In this document: positions 26,596-34,789 of the stretch, one piece after another
Numbering within the stretch: the stretch's first letter is position 1
Layout of the letters: every line of letters begins with the position of its first letter
Assembly (NCBI RefSeq): GCF_009674765.1
Contig: NZ_WKKF01000013.1
Location: 1 to 64,000, forward strand
Source: Metabacillus idriensis
GTDB lineage: Bacteria > Bacillota > Bacilli > Bacillales > Bacillaceae
Direction of reading: 5' to 3'
DNA length: 64,000 nt
Translations under genes and position numbers: made by a program
Notes under the pieces: generated by a model
What the model saw: the letters and a program-made list of their open reading frames with translations, nothing else
Databases searched by the model: none
What the model was told of the DNA's origin: nothing

Positions 26596-27613
26596 TCATA
26601 TCCTTACACCTTTGCAGCAACTGAATCTATTTATTCATATGAGTTTAGATTACCCTGACGATTCTTTATTTTATCCTTATCTGCAAAGAAAAGGTATTAA
26701 AATTAAAGTGATTGGACAGCAAGTGCCTGTACCATCATTAGTACGAACAAAATTTAAAGAAAAATATAATACTAAGATAAATCAAATTGTAGAACCTGAA
26801 ATTATATTCGAGAATACAACAACGGGTGACATTATTCTTTTAGAGTGTAAGACATCTTCATTTTCTAACAATTTAGAAGACAGAGGTGCAAAACAAGCAT
26901 TAGGTTACCTAAGTCTCGAAAATAATACTTTGAGACAATATTTGGGTTTAAGTACGGAATCAACTAAAGTTAATGATTTAAAGGTCTTGTATTCAACAAA
27001 TAATAAATATATTGAAGAATTAGATATTGTCCTTGATAATTTAAATCAAAAATTAATAGGGATTACTGGTAATCTGGATTATGAAGTAATAGGTATAGAA
27101 ACAAATAGTAATGGTATTTATATAAATCTCAATGAGAACCAAGGAAGTAAGAAAATAAAAATTTCTAAAATTGCACCTGGAAACATAAATGGTTCTGTAA
27201 TGTATATTATTCCATTAGATCCAAGTATAAATTTTAAAGATGAATACGGACTAAAGGTTATTGAGGAGAAGATAAAAACTACTCTTCTAATATCAATGGG
27301 GAGAATGGCTGGTATAAAGGATTATCAATTTTCAGTGTCTGATGTATGTAATAGAATTATACCAGTGTGGGATATTTGGTCACCAAAAGCTAAAAAAAAG
27401 GTTAAAAGGCTAGTAATTAGATTTCTTAAACGAATAATTGGTGAAATGAAGGAAAAAAAGTTAAATGTTGATTTTGATGGAGTATATGTAAAGGTATATA
27501 AATGTGATCAAAATACAGCAGATAAATTAAGAATATATTTAAAGTCAATCCAATTCAATGATGTCTTTAACGAAACTGAACAAATAGAGATGGGAGAATT
27601 TATTGATTTATAG
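26588..27613 (+). CDS. Putative PD-(D/E)XK nuclease
   Basis: The 341-residue protein contains the pattern of a PD-(D/E)XK core: P70-E71 in VEPEIIFE, a beta hairpin, then ILLECK (E86-x-K88), followed by a helix with QALGY (Q103 to Y107) as in QxxxY-type families. The remaining 230 residues have alternating strands and a basic helix (KAKKKVKRLVIRFLKRI) that could contact nucleic acid. The family is not identified. The ATG lies within the end of the preceding gene (8-bp overlap). It is the last cargo gene, 79 bp before the first left-end site. Confidence 0.65.
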   Translation: MSDHILTPLQQLNLFIHMSLDYPDDSLFYPYLQRKGIKIKVIGQQVPVPSLVRTKFKEKYNTKINQIVEPEIIFENTTTGDIILLECKTSSFSNNLEDRGAKQALGYLSLENNTLRQYLGLSTESTKVNDLKVLYSTNNKYIEELDIVLDNLNQKLIGITGNLDYEVIGIETNSNGIYINLNENQGSKKIKISKIAPGNINGSVMYIIPLDPSINFKDEYGLKVIEEKIKTTLLISMGRMAGIKDYQFSVSDVCNRIIPVWDIWSPKAKKKVKRLVIRFLKRIIGEMKEKKLNVDFDGVYVKVYKCDQNTADKLRIYLKSIQFNDVFNETEQIEMGEFIDL

Positions 27614-27691
27614 TTTTTTATTTCTTTTAATAATTACACTATGTTTTTAAAAGTGTGAAAAATATCAAGTGAAAAAAGTAAAATAGGAAAT

Positions 27692-27859
27692 CAAACATCT
27701 TTGTTTTTAAAATTAAACATCTTTATTTTTAAAAGGTCGAGTTATGTGCTACAAATCTTTGTGGGAATTAAACGACTTTATATAATCGAAATAGTAAATT
27801 GGAACGTTGTTATGTTGTATTGCGCAACTATTTTTAAACATCTTTATTTTTTTTACTCA
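27692..27859 (-). repeat. Left (distal) transposon end with TnsB-type sites
   Basis: On the plus strand TAAACATCTTTATTT occurs at 27835-27849 and 27714-27728. A one-letter-poorer form lies at 27692 (two mismatches) and a weaker one (TAAACGACTTTATAT) at 27769. They are inverse copies of the right-end motif. The wider spacing (22, 55, 66 bp) matches the Tn7 left end. The outer 25 bases align with the outer 25 bases of the right end, and the element ends ACTCA. Confidence 0.85.
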
Positions 27860-27864
27860 AGAAA
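27860..27864 (+). repeat. Target-site duplication AGAAA, distal copy
   Basis: Direct copy of 10296-10300. Host DNA resumes with the right arm of the glmS terminator. Confidence 0.9.
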
Positions 27865-27882
27865 TGAATAGGGGTTTTTTGT
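27865..27882 (+). terminator. Right arm of the split glmS terminator
   Basis: TGAATAGGGGTTTTTT pairs with 10282-10296 across the transposon (one G-T pair). It is separated from its partner by 17.6 kb. Confidence 0.85.
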
Positions 27883-28045
27883 AACCTTCCTAAGAGTGGG
27901 GGAGCTGAGTATGAAGGAGGATAGATAACCATCTCGCATAGTAAAATACCTCCGACTAAGGATTCATGTAAAATTAAGGAAAAAATCGTAAAATTAATGT
28001 GTGGGTAATGCCATAAATCAATGATGAAAAGGAGGCCGTCACGCC

Positions 28046-28075
28046 ATGATTATCAAATGGATCAAACAAAGATAA
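28046..28075 (+). CDS. Leader peptide MIIKWIKQR, putative attenuator
   Basis: A nine-codon frame with AAAAGGAGG 8 bp before its ATG lies 92 bp before the hydrolase gene. It ends in Lys-Gln-Arg, a +x+ motif of the kind at which macrolide-bound ribosomes stall. The following RNA contains GAGG/CCTC segments, and a CCTC at 28119-28125 could pair with either the leader's or the hydrolase's GGAGG. This resembles translational attenuation of ribosome-drug resistance genes. Regulation is inference. No clear promoter is visible in 27883-28045. Confidence 0.55.
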   Translation: MIIKWIKQR

Positions 28076-28167
28076 TTCAAGGTGCAGGCCAAAACTCCGT
28101 TGAGAGGTTATTGATCTGCGCCTCACAAAGCGCTAAGTAAAAATAAAAATAACGGAGGATTTAAAAC

Positions 28168-29013
28168 ATGAACGAACAATTGTTGAATATAAACCAGGTC
28201 GAAATTTATACAGAAAGCTTTGGAAACCCCGGTGACCCTGCGGTACTTTTGATTATGGGGGCTATGTCCTCACTGGACTGGTGGGATGAGGAATTTTGTC
28301 AGCTTCTTGCTGAAGAGGGGAGATTCGTCATCCGATACGATCATCGTGATCTTGGAAGATCAACGGTTTACGAACCAGGGACGTCCCATTATACGATCAC
28401 AGATCTGGCAGATGATGCCATTGGTATCCTGGATGCCTATTCGATCGAAAAGGCTCATATCACAGGCATGTCTCTAGGCGGGATGATTGGCCAGATTATG
28501 GCTGTAAAGAATCCGGAACGTGTCCGGACTCTGACGATCATCGCATCAAGTGTATTCGGAACAGAACAAGCGGAACTTCCGCAGATGGATCAGCGCATTT
28601 TGGATTATCATGCAAAAAGTGCATCAATCGACTGGTCAAACCGGGAATCATCCATCTCTTATCTCGCAGAAGGATGGAAGGTACTCTCTGGTGCCAAGTC
28701 TTTTGAAAAAGAAAGAATGTATCTTCTGGCGGAAAGAGAGTACAGCCGCGCGAAACAAATACAAAGCCGTTTCAATTATGTTCTCCTTGGCGGCGGTGAG
28801 GATTACTTGGATCGTATGGGAGAGATAGACGTACCGTCTGTTATCATTCATGGAACAGATGACCCGGCCCTTCCATTTGAACATGGCCTGGCTCTTGCAA
28901 AAGCCATTCCACATGCAGAAATTGTGACGCTTGAAGGAACAGGGCATGAAATTCATACGGAAGACTGGGGCAAAATCATTGAGTCAGTCATAAAGGTCAG
29001 TTCCACCCAATAA
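28168..29013 (+). CDS. Alpha/beta hydrolase of the RdmC/EstT-like group
   Basis: The 281-residue cytoplasmic serine hydrolase has an oxyanion segment LLIMGAMSS, the RYDHRDLGRS motif, nucleophile S102 in GMSLGG, an acid in GTDDPALP, and the histidine in GTGHEIH. RYDHRDxGRS and the overall layout resemble aclacinomycin methylesterase RdmC and serine macrolide esterases such as EstT. The substrate is unproven, but the drug-type leader peptide upstream favours an antibiotic. AACGGAGG precedes the ATG. A terminator at 29040-29073 follows. Confidence 0.85.
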   Translation: MNEQLLNINQVEIYTESFGNPGDPAVLLIMGAMSSLDWWDEEFCQLLAEEGRFVIRYDHRDLGRSTVYEPGTSHYTITDLADDAIGILDAYSIEKAHITGMSLGGMIGQIMAVKNPERVRTLTIIASSVFGTEQAELPQMDQRILDYHAKSASIDWSNRESSISYLAEGWKVLSGAKSFEKERMYLLAEREYSRAKQIQSRFNYVLLGGGEDYLDRMGEIDVPSVIIHGTDDPALPFEHGLALAKAIPHAEIVTLEGTGHEIHTEDWGKIIESVIKVSSTQ

Positions 29014-29039
29014 AAGAATGAAGGAAATGAAGCAGCCGT

Positions 29040-29073
29040 AGTGGAAAGATGACGTCTGCTGCTTTTTTTTTGC
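29040..29073 (+). terminator. Hydrolase terminator
   Basis: AGCAGC...GCTGCT stem with interior pairing and a T9 run. Confidence 0.75.
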
Positions 29074-29164
29074 ACGCATGAATTTTAATAAAGCTTTTCC
29101 ATCCGGTCTTTGTATAAGGAAATCGCAAGAAAAACGTGTAACTGAGATACCCGGCTAACAGAAA

Positions 29165-29197
29165 AAGGAGCAAGGCTTCGAAGCCTTGCTCCTTTAC
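29165..29197 (-). terminator. guaC terminator
   Basis: AAGGAGCAAGGCTTC/GAAGCCTTGCTCCTT is a perfect inverted repeat, AT-flanked, right after the guaC stop on the minus strand. Confidence 0.85.
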
Positions 29198-29199
29198 TA

Positions 29200-30183
29200 T
29201 TAATAAACCTTGTCCCCATTAAAAATCGAGTTCTTAACTACTACATAATCAACTGTACGGATAGCATCGAGTTTGTTTCCGCCTGCATAAGAGATGGATG
29301 ATTGAAGATCCTGCTCCATTTCAGTCAGTGTATCTTTTAAAGCGCCTTTATGTTCCACGTACATTTTCTTGCCTTCTACGTTTTTCTTTTCGCCTTTTTG
29401 GAACTCGGAAGCTGATCCGAAGTATTCTTTGTAAAGCTTTCCGTCCATTTCAATTGTTTCACCAGGAGATTCCTCGTGGCCTGCGAACAGGGAACCGATC
29501 ATCACCATTGATGCTCCGAATCGAACAGACTTCGCAATATCTCCATGAGTGCGGATGCCGCCGTCAGCAATGATTGGTTTCGTTGCTGCTTTTGCACACC
29601 AGCGAAGTGCAGCTAATTGCCAGCCGCCTGTACCAAAGCCAGTTTTTATTTTCGTGATGCATACTTTACCAGGTCCAATGCCTACTTTTGTTGCATCTGC
29701 ACCGGCATGCTCAAGCTCTCTTACCGCTTCTGGAGTGCCGACGTTTCCAGCAATAACAAAGCTTTCAGGAAGATGTTTCTTGATGTGCTTGATCATTTCA
29801 ATAACCGCATTTGAGTGGCCGTGGGCAATGTCGATCGTAATATAGTCCGGCACTAGGTTTTCAGCAGCTAATTCCTCTATAAAACCATACTCTTCTTCTT
29901 TTACACCAACACTGATCGAAGCGATTAAGCCGCGTGATTTCATATCTTGAATAAATGAGCTTCTTTTCTCCGGCTGGAAGCGGTGCATGATATAGAAATA
30001 ACCATTTTCCGCTAAGTTCACAGCAATTCTTTCATCTATAATCGTCTGCATATTGGCAGGTACAACTGGCAGCTTGAATGTATGTTTTCCTAAAGCAATC
30101 GTTGTGTCACACTCTGAACGGCTGTTTACTACACATTTTGCAGGTATTAACTGAATATCTTCATAATCAAATACGTTTTCCAT
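29200..30183 (-). CDS. guaC: GMP reductase GuaC
   Basis: GuaC converts GMP to IMP with NADPH and ammonia release, recycling guanine nucleotides to adenine nucleotides. The 327-residue TIM-barrel protein has the IMPDH/GMPR active-site loop [15 protein letters not shown] with the catalytic cysteine, the [23 protein letters not shown] segment and [17 protein letters not shown]. It lacks CBS domains, which separates it from IMP dehydrogenase. AGGGGTG lies 10 bp before the ATG. It is monocistronic, and a PurR-like site pair may lie upstream. Confidence 0.97.
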   Translation of the reverse strand: MENVFDYEDIQLIPAKCVVNSRSECDTTIALGKHTFKLPVVPANMQTIIDERIAVNLAENGYFYIMHRFQPEKRSSFIQDMKSRGLIASISVGVKEEEYGFIEELAAENLVPDYITIDIAHGHSNAVIEMIKHIKKHLPESFVIAGNVGTPEAVRELEHAGADATKVGIGPGKVCITKIKTGFGTGGWQLAALRWCAKAATKPIIADGGIRTHGDIAKSVRFGASMVMIGSLFAGHEESPGETIEMDGKLYKEYFGSASEFQKGEKKNVEGKKMYVEHKGALKDTLTEMEQDLQSSISYAGGNKLDAIRTVDYVVVKNSIFNGDKVY

Positions 30184-30201
30184 CTAAAATACACCCCTAA
30201 A

Positions 30202-30240
30202 TACGAATGTTATTGTTAAATACTAATTTAATTGTTCGTC
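30202..30240 (-). promoter_or_regulatory. Possible PurR box pair upstream of guaC
   Basis: On the minus strand GGACGAACAATTAA faces an inverted ACGAATGTTATT. The CGAAC/A-T cores resemble PurBoxes, and guaC belongs to the PurR regulon in B. subtilis. The spacing is longer than usual. Confidence 0.4.
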
Positions 30241-30439
30241 CATTTGGTACTTTACATCATTTGTATATGAATGTCAAAGATTTTTGCAGAAAAAAACGAA
30301 GAATAGTGATTTATCTTTTTCTTTTTAAGAAAGCCTTTTCAAAAAACAGACAGATCTATTTTGGAGAAAAAGTCAAACGCTTTTTTTCGGTAAATACTAC
30401 CGCTATTCTTCTAATCTAGTATTCGTATAAAATAAAACT

Positions 30440-31060
30440 ATGAAAACATTAAAATCTTTTTCAGTTATGTTGTTGGTTGTCGCTCTAGCCTTTGGATTCA
30501 GCAGTCAAGCAAGTGCTGCAAGTACATATACCGTTAAAAGCGGTGACACGATGTGGAAAATTGCATCGAAATATCAGGTTGGCGTTCCTGAATTGATTAA
30601 AGCCAATCCAAATGTTAAGAATGCTAATATGATCTATCCTGGCCAATCTCTTAACATCCCTTCTGGAAGCGCTTATCAAAGTATGGAAAGCGAAGTGGTC
30701 ACGCTTGTCAATAAAGAGCGTGCGAAATACGGTTTAAAGCCGCTTACCGCTAACTGGGAAGTTGCCCGTGTTGCAAGATACAAGTCAGAAGATATGCGTG
30801 ACAAAAACTACTTCAGTCACACATCGCCTACATACGGTTCTCCATTTGATATGATGAAGAGCTTTGGCATTCAGTACAGCTATGCCGGAGAAAATATCGC
30901 AGCCGGTCAAACAACTGCACAAAGCGTTGTAACAGCCTGGATGAACAGTGAAGGACACCGCAAGAACATTCTGTCTTCTAATTTCAAAGAAATTGGCGTA
31001 GGCTACGCTAAAGGCGGATCTTACGGCCATTACTGGACGCAAATGTTTATCAGCAAATAA
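30440..31060 (+). CDS. Secreted LysM-CAP (SCP/YkwD-like) protein
   Basis: The 206-residue protein has a signal peptide (cleavage after ASA near residue 27), a LysM peptidoglycan-binding domain (YTVKSGDTMWKIASKYQV...YPGQSLNIP, residues 29-72) and a CAP domain from about 80 to the end. The CAP part carries LVNKERAKYGLKPL, HTSPTYGSPFDMM, YAGENIAAGQ, HRKNILSSNFKEIGVGYA and YWTQMF. Such proteins act outside the cell, often in spores or cell walls. No Shine-Dalgarno precedes the ATG, and a TATAAA at 30426 would place the transcription start at or next to the ATG. A terminator follows. Confidence 0.9.
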   Translation: MKTLKSFSVMLLVVALAFGFSSQASAASTYTVKSGDTMWKIASKYQVGVPELIKANPNVKNANMIYPGQSLNIPSGSAYQSMESEVVTLVNKERAKYGLKPLTANWEVARVARYKSEDMRDKNYFSHTSPTYGSPFDMMKSFGIQYSYAGENIAAGQTTAQSVVTAWMNSEGHRKNILSSNFKEIGVGYAKGGSYGHYWTQMFISK

Positions 31061-31076
31061 TAAGAAGGAGGATCAG

Positions 31077-31104
31077 GGACAATCCGGACTGGATTGTCCT
31101 TTTT
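31077..31104 (+). terminator. Terminator of the LysM-CAP gene
   Basis: GGACAATCC-GGACT-GGATTGTCC stem-loop followed by TTTTT. Confidence 0.88.
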
Positions 31105-31180
31105 GCTGTCTTTGAAAAGTGCTCTGAGTATAATTTGGGGCTGTCTTGGTGATCAAAAGTGAGCGTCGATATGGAGTTTG

Positions 31181-31336
31181 GAGTTTGCAGCAGCAAGAAA
31201 GCAGACACGCTGCAGGGAAGTGCGACAAAATAGAGTTTGCAGCAGCAAGAAGGCTCACCCACTGCAGAGAAGTGCGACAAAATAGTGTTTGCAGCACCAA
31301 AAGACCCTTCCGCTGTAAAGAAGTTGAGTGAACGAT
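31181..31336. repeat. Three 52-bp tandem repeats
   Basis: Units start at 31181, 31233 and 31285 with GTTTGCAGCA(G/C)CAA. They continue with a CTGCAG-type core and AGTGCGACAAAATAG, and the first two are the most similar. The period (52 bp) equals that of the array at 1468-1782, but the sequences differ. The array fills much of the 439-bp gap before the AI-2E permease gene; 31337-31495 shows nothing further. Confidence 0.82.
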
Positions 31337-31499
31337 CAGATATTATGGATCAAAGGAGCCCAATAAGTCCTCAAAATCAGTAAAAGATCGGTTTTATGGA
31401 ATCAACCGCTGGTCCTATTTTCATTTTTCAAAAAAAGCCTCTATAATAAGCTTAGATAGTGTTTCTATCTGAGTGCATAGAGAGAAAAGGAGGACACTC

Positions 31500-32648
31500 A
31501 TGAAACCGGTAAATCCCAGAGTAGGGACGTTTAAAAGGTTTATCCTTAATAATAGATTTGTTCTGTTTCTTCTGATTTTGCTTCTGATCGGATTGAACAT
31601 TCTTGTCTTTATGAAAGTATCTTTTATTTTCACACCGATTGAGGTATTAATTAAAACGATTCTGCTGCCGATTATTCTTGCAGCCATTGTTTATTATCTA
31701 TTAAATCCGGTTGTCGATTTTTTTGAAAGAAGAGGCATTAGAAGAATCTATACAATCCTGGTCCTTTTCATTGTGATTATTGGATTGCTGACCATTCTGA
31801 TTGTGTCAGTTATCCCGTTTCTTAAGGAACAGGTAATGAGTCTGATAAAAAGCTTTCCGCAATATACAAGCGATGTTGAGCAGCTGGTGAAAGATGTTGT
31901 CGGAAGTGACTTTGTAAATCAGGCGCAGAAGACACTGAACATCAACGTTGCAGATCTATCCAAGCAAATTTCTGATCAGGCCTCAACCATTATAGATAAT
32001 ATGTTTGCTGGCATCGGGAATATCGTTGGAATCGTAAAGGATTTTATTCTTGCGCTTGTCACGCTGCCATTTATTTTGTTTTATCTTTTGAAAGACGGCA
32101 AAAAGATTGGACCGTATGTTCTTAAGTTTATGCCGGTTACATTCCGGGGCTCAACATATAAGGTCATGCATGAAATGAATAATCAAATCAGTTCTTATAT
32201 TAGAGGACAGATCATTGTGAGTTTTTGCATCGGTGCCCTGATGTACATAGGGTTTCTGATTATTGGCATGGAGTATGCCTCGCTTCTAGCTCTAATTGCA
32301 GCTTTTACAAGCGTTGTTCCATACTTAGGACCGGCGATTGCAATCACACCTGCATTCATCATTGCGCTTGTTACATCACCATTTATGGTGCTCAAATTGA
32401 TAATTGTGTGGACAATTGTCCAATTAGTAGAAGGTAAGTTTATTTCCCCTCAAATCATGGGACGGAATCTGCATATTCACCCGATTACCATCATTTTCGT
32501 GATTCTGACAGCAGGAAATTTATTCGGAGTAGTCGGCATTATTCTTGCTGTGCCGGGCTATGCGGTATTGAAAGTGATCGTGACTCATCTTTTCGAATGG
32601 ATGAAGATCCGCAGCAACATGTATGAACAAAGAGATCAAAAAAGCTGA
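31500..32648 (+). CDS. AI-2E family (UPF0118) permease
   Basis: The 382-residue membrane protein has about eight hydrophobic helices and the family landmarks: paired N-terminal helices, the amphipathic middle ([10 protein letters not shown]...ISDQAST), [20 protein letters not shown], a [17 protein letters not shown] helix, PYLGPAIAI and [15 protein letters not shown]. Members are linked to autoinducer export or Na+/Li+ antiport. The substrate cannot be told here. AAAGGAGG 7 bp upstream sets the ATG at 31500; an upstream frame to 31473 is not needed. Confidence 0.9.
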   Translation: MKPVNPRVGTFKRFILNNRFVLFLLILLLIGLNILVFMKVSFIFTPIEVLIKTILLPIILAAIVYYLLNPVVDFFERRGIRRIYTILVLFIVIIGLLTILIVSVIPFLKEQVMSLIKSFPQYTSDVEQLVKDVVGSDFVNQAQKTLNINVADLSKQISDQASTIIDNMFAGIGNIVGIVKDFILALVTLPFILFYLLKDGKKIGPYVLKFMPVTFRGSTYKVMHEMNNQISSYIRGQIIVSFCIGALMYIGFLIIGMEYASLLALIAAFTSVVPYLGPAIAITPAFIIALVTSPFMVLKLIIVWTIVQLVEGKFISPQIMGRNLHIHPITIIFVILTAGNLFGVVGIILAVPGYAVLKVIVTHLFEWMKIRSNMYEQRDQKS

Positions 32649-32778
32649 TGGACAGGCATTTCTTCATGAAGAAGGAGTGCTTTTTTAGTTCATAAACCCA
32701 TTTAGACGCATATTAAGGTGAAAACAGGGTAAATAAAATAGAGCAAGAAAAATTTACATATGAAAGGGAGTATGGACC

Positions 32779-33204
32779 ATGTCAGAAGCATTATTTACTA
32801 CATCTGTTACAGCAGTAGGCGGAAGAGAAGGGAAAGTCCACTCATCAAATGACGTCATCAACATGGATATTGCTATGCCGGGTTCGCCGCGAGCGGAAAA
32901 AATGCCTCAAGCTACAAATCCGGAGCAGCTGTTCGCAGCTGGATATGCCGCATGTTTTGATGGGGCCCTGCAGCTTATGGCCAGAAATGAAAAAGTGAAA
33001 TTTGAATCTGAGGTAACGGCTAATGTAAGCTTTCTAAAAGATGAGGCTGACGGCGGCTTCAAATTAGCCGTAAAACTAGACGTAAAAGGGACAGGCATTG
33101 AAAAAGGTCAATTAGAAGACCTTGTTCACAAGGCTCACGAGTTCTGCCCTTATTCTAAAGCAACAAGAGGGAATATTGATGTGACGCTTGAGGCGATTGT
33201 TTAA
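32779..33204 (+). CDS. Organic hydroperoxide resistance protein (Ohr family)
   Basis: The 141-residue protein is an Ohr peroxidase that reduces organic and lipid hydroperoxides with a cysteine pair and a lipoyl or thiol donor. The two catalytic cysteines are in AAGYAACFDGAL and HEFCPYSKATRGN, and the DGGFKL strand is conserved. AAAGGGAG precedes the ATG. It is closer in pattern to the general-stress OhrB type than to OhrA, but no regulator is adjacent. It shares a bidirectional terminator with the convergent gene. Confidence 0.92.
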   Translation: MSEALFTTSVTAVGGREGKVHSSNDVINMDIAMPGSPRAEKMPQATNPEQLFAAGYAACFDGALQLMARNEKVKFESEVTANVSFLKDEADGGFKLAVKLDVKGTGIEKGQLEDLVHKAHEFCPYSKATRGNIDVTLEAIV

Positions 33205-33211
33205 ATAAGAG

Positions 33212-33248
33212 GTAAAAAGGTGTTTACCACAGGGTAAACACCTTTTGC
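33212..33248. terminator. Bidirectional terminator between ohr and the membrane protein gene
   Basis: AAAAAGGTGTTTACC-ACAG-GGTAAACACCTTTT, a long perfect stem with T runs on both strands. Confidence 0.88.
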
Positions 33249-33251
33249 TTG

Positions 33252-34259
33252 TTAAAGAATATTCTTTCGGCTGTTTCTGAACCCTTTTGCCACATCCACT
33301 ATTGAATAGAGAATGACGATGGCAGCTGAAGCCCAGATCCATTGGGACCAAACCTCATCGTAATTATCAGGCTGTACTCCAATTAAACCCATCGACAGGC
33401 TGATAAAATCTTGATTGAAAAGCTCTGGATTCAGGAGCATGATGCAGTAAAAGCTGCAGAAAACGAGATTGCTGAGAGCATTGATCCAAGAGAGCCCTTT
33501 GTTCCATCTGCCTGAATAAAGCTTGTAGATTGCTATAAACATTTCTATTGCAAATATGACAGCAATGCCGGGGAGATACATTTTAAGAATATCTGCTTGA
33601 AATAGAGGGGCTGCAAGTTTAAGGTCTTCAAGACCTGTTCCCGCCTTTGTATACCAGCCAAGCAGATTCGATGCGTTCAAAAAGATTGAAGCCCACAGTA
33701 CCGTAAAAAACAATTCGAAAATGGGTTCAGACCTGGGAATCGTTCTTTTAGGAGTATGGGTCAAAGCAAGTAAATCGTCAGGTGTCCATTTATTGCTTTT
33801 TACATGATCACATTTAGTTACAGCGCGTTCCATAAAGGCGTAGGTCAGAGTTACCCATGTAAAAACTTGAAAGCTTACCAGAAGGGAGCCGATAAGAATG
33901 TCCAGGAAAATAGTCAGCATGAGAGAAAAAATGGATACTTCACTCTGATGCTGGATGATGCCATCAAAAAATCTGGATAAAAAGGTGATGCACAATGCAG
34001 CAACAAGGGAGATTTTCATGACGTACAGATAGGAATTATACAAAACAGGGCCGATTAAATAATTAGGTTTATCTGAGTATTTTTGTGCCATGTCAGAGGG
34101 ATTTCCAAGTTTAGTCAGTACCTTTTTTACATCTTCTTCGGAATAGTCCTCCGGTAGCATATCTTCAATATTTGAGCGCAGCTCAAGGGCAATATCTTCT
34201 TGAGACTTAGCGGGAAGCCTTCTTGTAACCTCATTAATATATAGATGAATCAGATTCAC
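33252..34259 (-). CDS. Membrane protein with an N-terminal HAAS-like domain
   Basis: The 335-residue protein has a soluble helical N-terminus (LIHLYINEVTRRLPAKSQEDIALELRSNIEDML...LTKLGNPSDMAQKY) typical of HAAS/DUF1700-like proteins that pair with PadR regulators. About six membrane helices follow. Its gene starts 4 bp after the PadR gene, so they form one operon. The function is unknown. Membrane-stress sensing, as suggested for PadR-HAAS pairs, is inference. Confidence 0.75.
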   Translation of the reverse strand: MNLIHLYINEVTRRLPAKSQEDIALELRSNIEDMLPEDYSEEDVKKVLTKLGNPSDMAQKYSDKPNYLIGPVLYNSYLYVMKISLVAALCITFLSRFFDGIIQHQSEVSIFSLMLTIFLDILIGSLLVSFQVFTWVTLTYAFMERAVTKCDHVKSNKWTPDDLLALTHTPKRTIPRSEPIFELFFTVLWASIFLNASNLLGWYTKAGTGLEDLKLAAPLFQADILKMYLPGIAVIFAIEMFIAIYKLYSGRWNKGLSWINALSNLVFCSFYCIMLLNPELFNQDFISLSMGLIGVQPDNYDEVWSQWIWASAAIVILYSIVDVAKGFRNSRKNIL

Positions 34260-34263
34260 TGAA

Positions 34264-34593
34264 TCATTCCTCCTCTAAAAGCTTTTTCATTTGAGTGGAA
34301 GTTCTTAGCCATTCCTCTTTTAGCTGTTCGTACACCTCTCTTCCAAAATCGCTCAGTTTGTAATACTTTCTTGGCCGAGTCTCTGTCAGTTCCCATTCAC
34401 TTATAAGGAGTTCTTGTTTTTCCAGTCTGCGGAGTAAGGGGTAGAGAGTGCTTTGATCGATGATAATGTTATTTTTTTCAAGAAGCTGGACGAGAGAATA
34501 TCCGTATTGAGGTGATTGAAGCTTGCTGAGGACTGCGATTGTAAGGGTTCCTCTTCTTAGTTCAGTGGTTAACGAGTTCAGTAATTCATTCAT
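34264..34593 (-). CDS. PadR family transcriptional regulator
   Basis: The 109-residue winged-helix protein has the PadR signature: RRGTLTIAVLSKL, YGYSLVQLLE, STLYPLLRRLEKQELL, and ETRPRKYYKLSDFGREVYEQL. A short C-terminal dimer helix follows. GGAGGTG precedes its ATG. A 13-bp dyad lies next to its promoter -10 box, consistent with autorepression of the two-gene operon. Confidence 0.9.
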   Translation of the reverse strand: MNELLNSLTTELRRGTLTIAVLSKLQSPQYGYSLVQLLEKNNIIIDQSTLYPLLRRLEKQELLISEWELTETRPRKYYKLSDFGREVYEQLKEEWLRTSTQMKKLLEEE

Positions 34594-34607
34594 ATGACAC
34601 CTCCAAT

Positions 34608-34630
34608 ATTATAATAGTGTGCGACGTACA
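34608..34630 (-). promoter_or_regulatory. padR promoter -10 and dyad operator
   Basis: On the minus strand TGTACGTCGCACA (34618-34630, half sites TGTRCG) lies 4 bp upstream of TATAAT (34608-34613). The position between -10 and -35 suits repression by PadR. Confidence 0.55.
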
Positions 34631-34676
34631 GTATTGTTAATAAATTAGTATAAAATTTTGGAAAATGGGCAATTCA

Positions 34677-34722
34677 TTGACATGTGTAATCAAATGAATT
34701 AAAATTATCTTGAATTCGAGAT
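34677..34722 (+). promoter_or_regulatory. SigA promoter and MhqR-type operator, first dioxygenase operon
   Basis: TTGACA (34677-34682), 17 bp, TAAAAT (34700-34705), then ATCTTGAATTCGAGAT (34707-34722) over the start site. The dyad matches the known MhqR operator (ATCTcgaAtTCgAGAT). It is the exact reverse complement of 45169-45184. Confidence 0.85.
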
Positions 34723-34789
34723 ATTTATGAGCATAGGTTTTATATAGATGATTTGTGAGAAGATACAACTTAAAAAGGAGAGATTTTCA

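Larger units (their letters stand above)
10301..27859 (+). mobile_element. Tn7-like transposon in attTn7 downstream of glmS, 17,559 bp
   Basis: The element starts TGTTAATAAAAAATAAAG (10301) and ends in the inverted match CTTTATTTTTTTTACTCA (27859), with AGAAA duplicated on both sides. Its tnsA-tnsB-tnsC-tniQ-tniQ genes read away from the glmS-proximal end, as in Tn7, where the right end is proximal to glmS. The rest is AT-rich cargo that looks like defence genes: a nested kinase/resolvase cassette, a retron, and a MazF-like/small RNA/nuclease block. No tnsE, Cas gene or CRISPR array is present. The host DNA on each side joins to an intact terminator when the element is removed in silico. Confidence 0.96.

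Noticed and set aside
30207-30419. 70-codon open frame before the LysM-CAP gene
   Set aside because: No ribosome-binding site; it lies in the guaC promoter region and has no family features.
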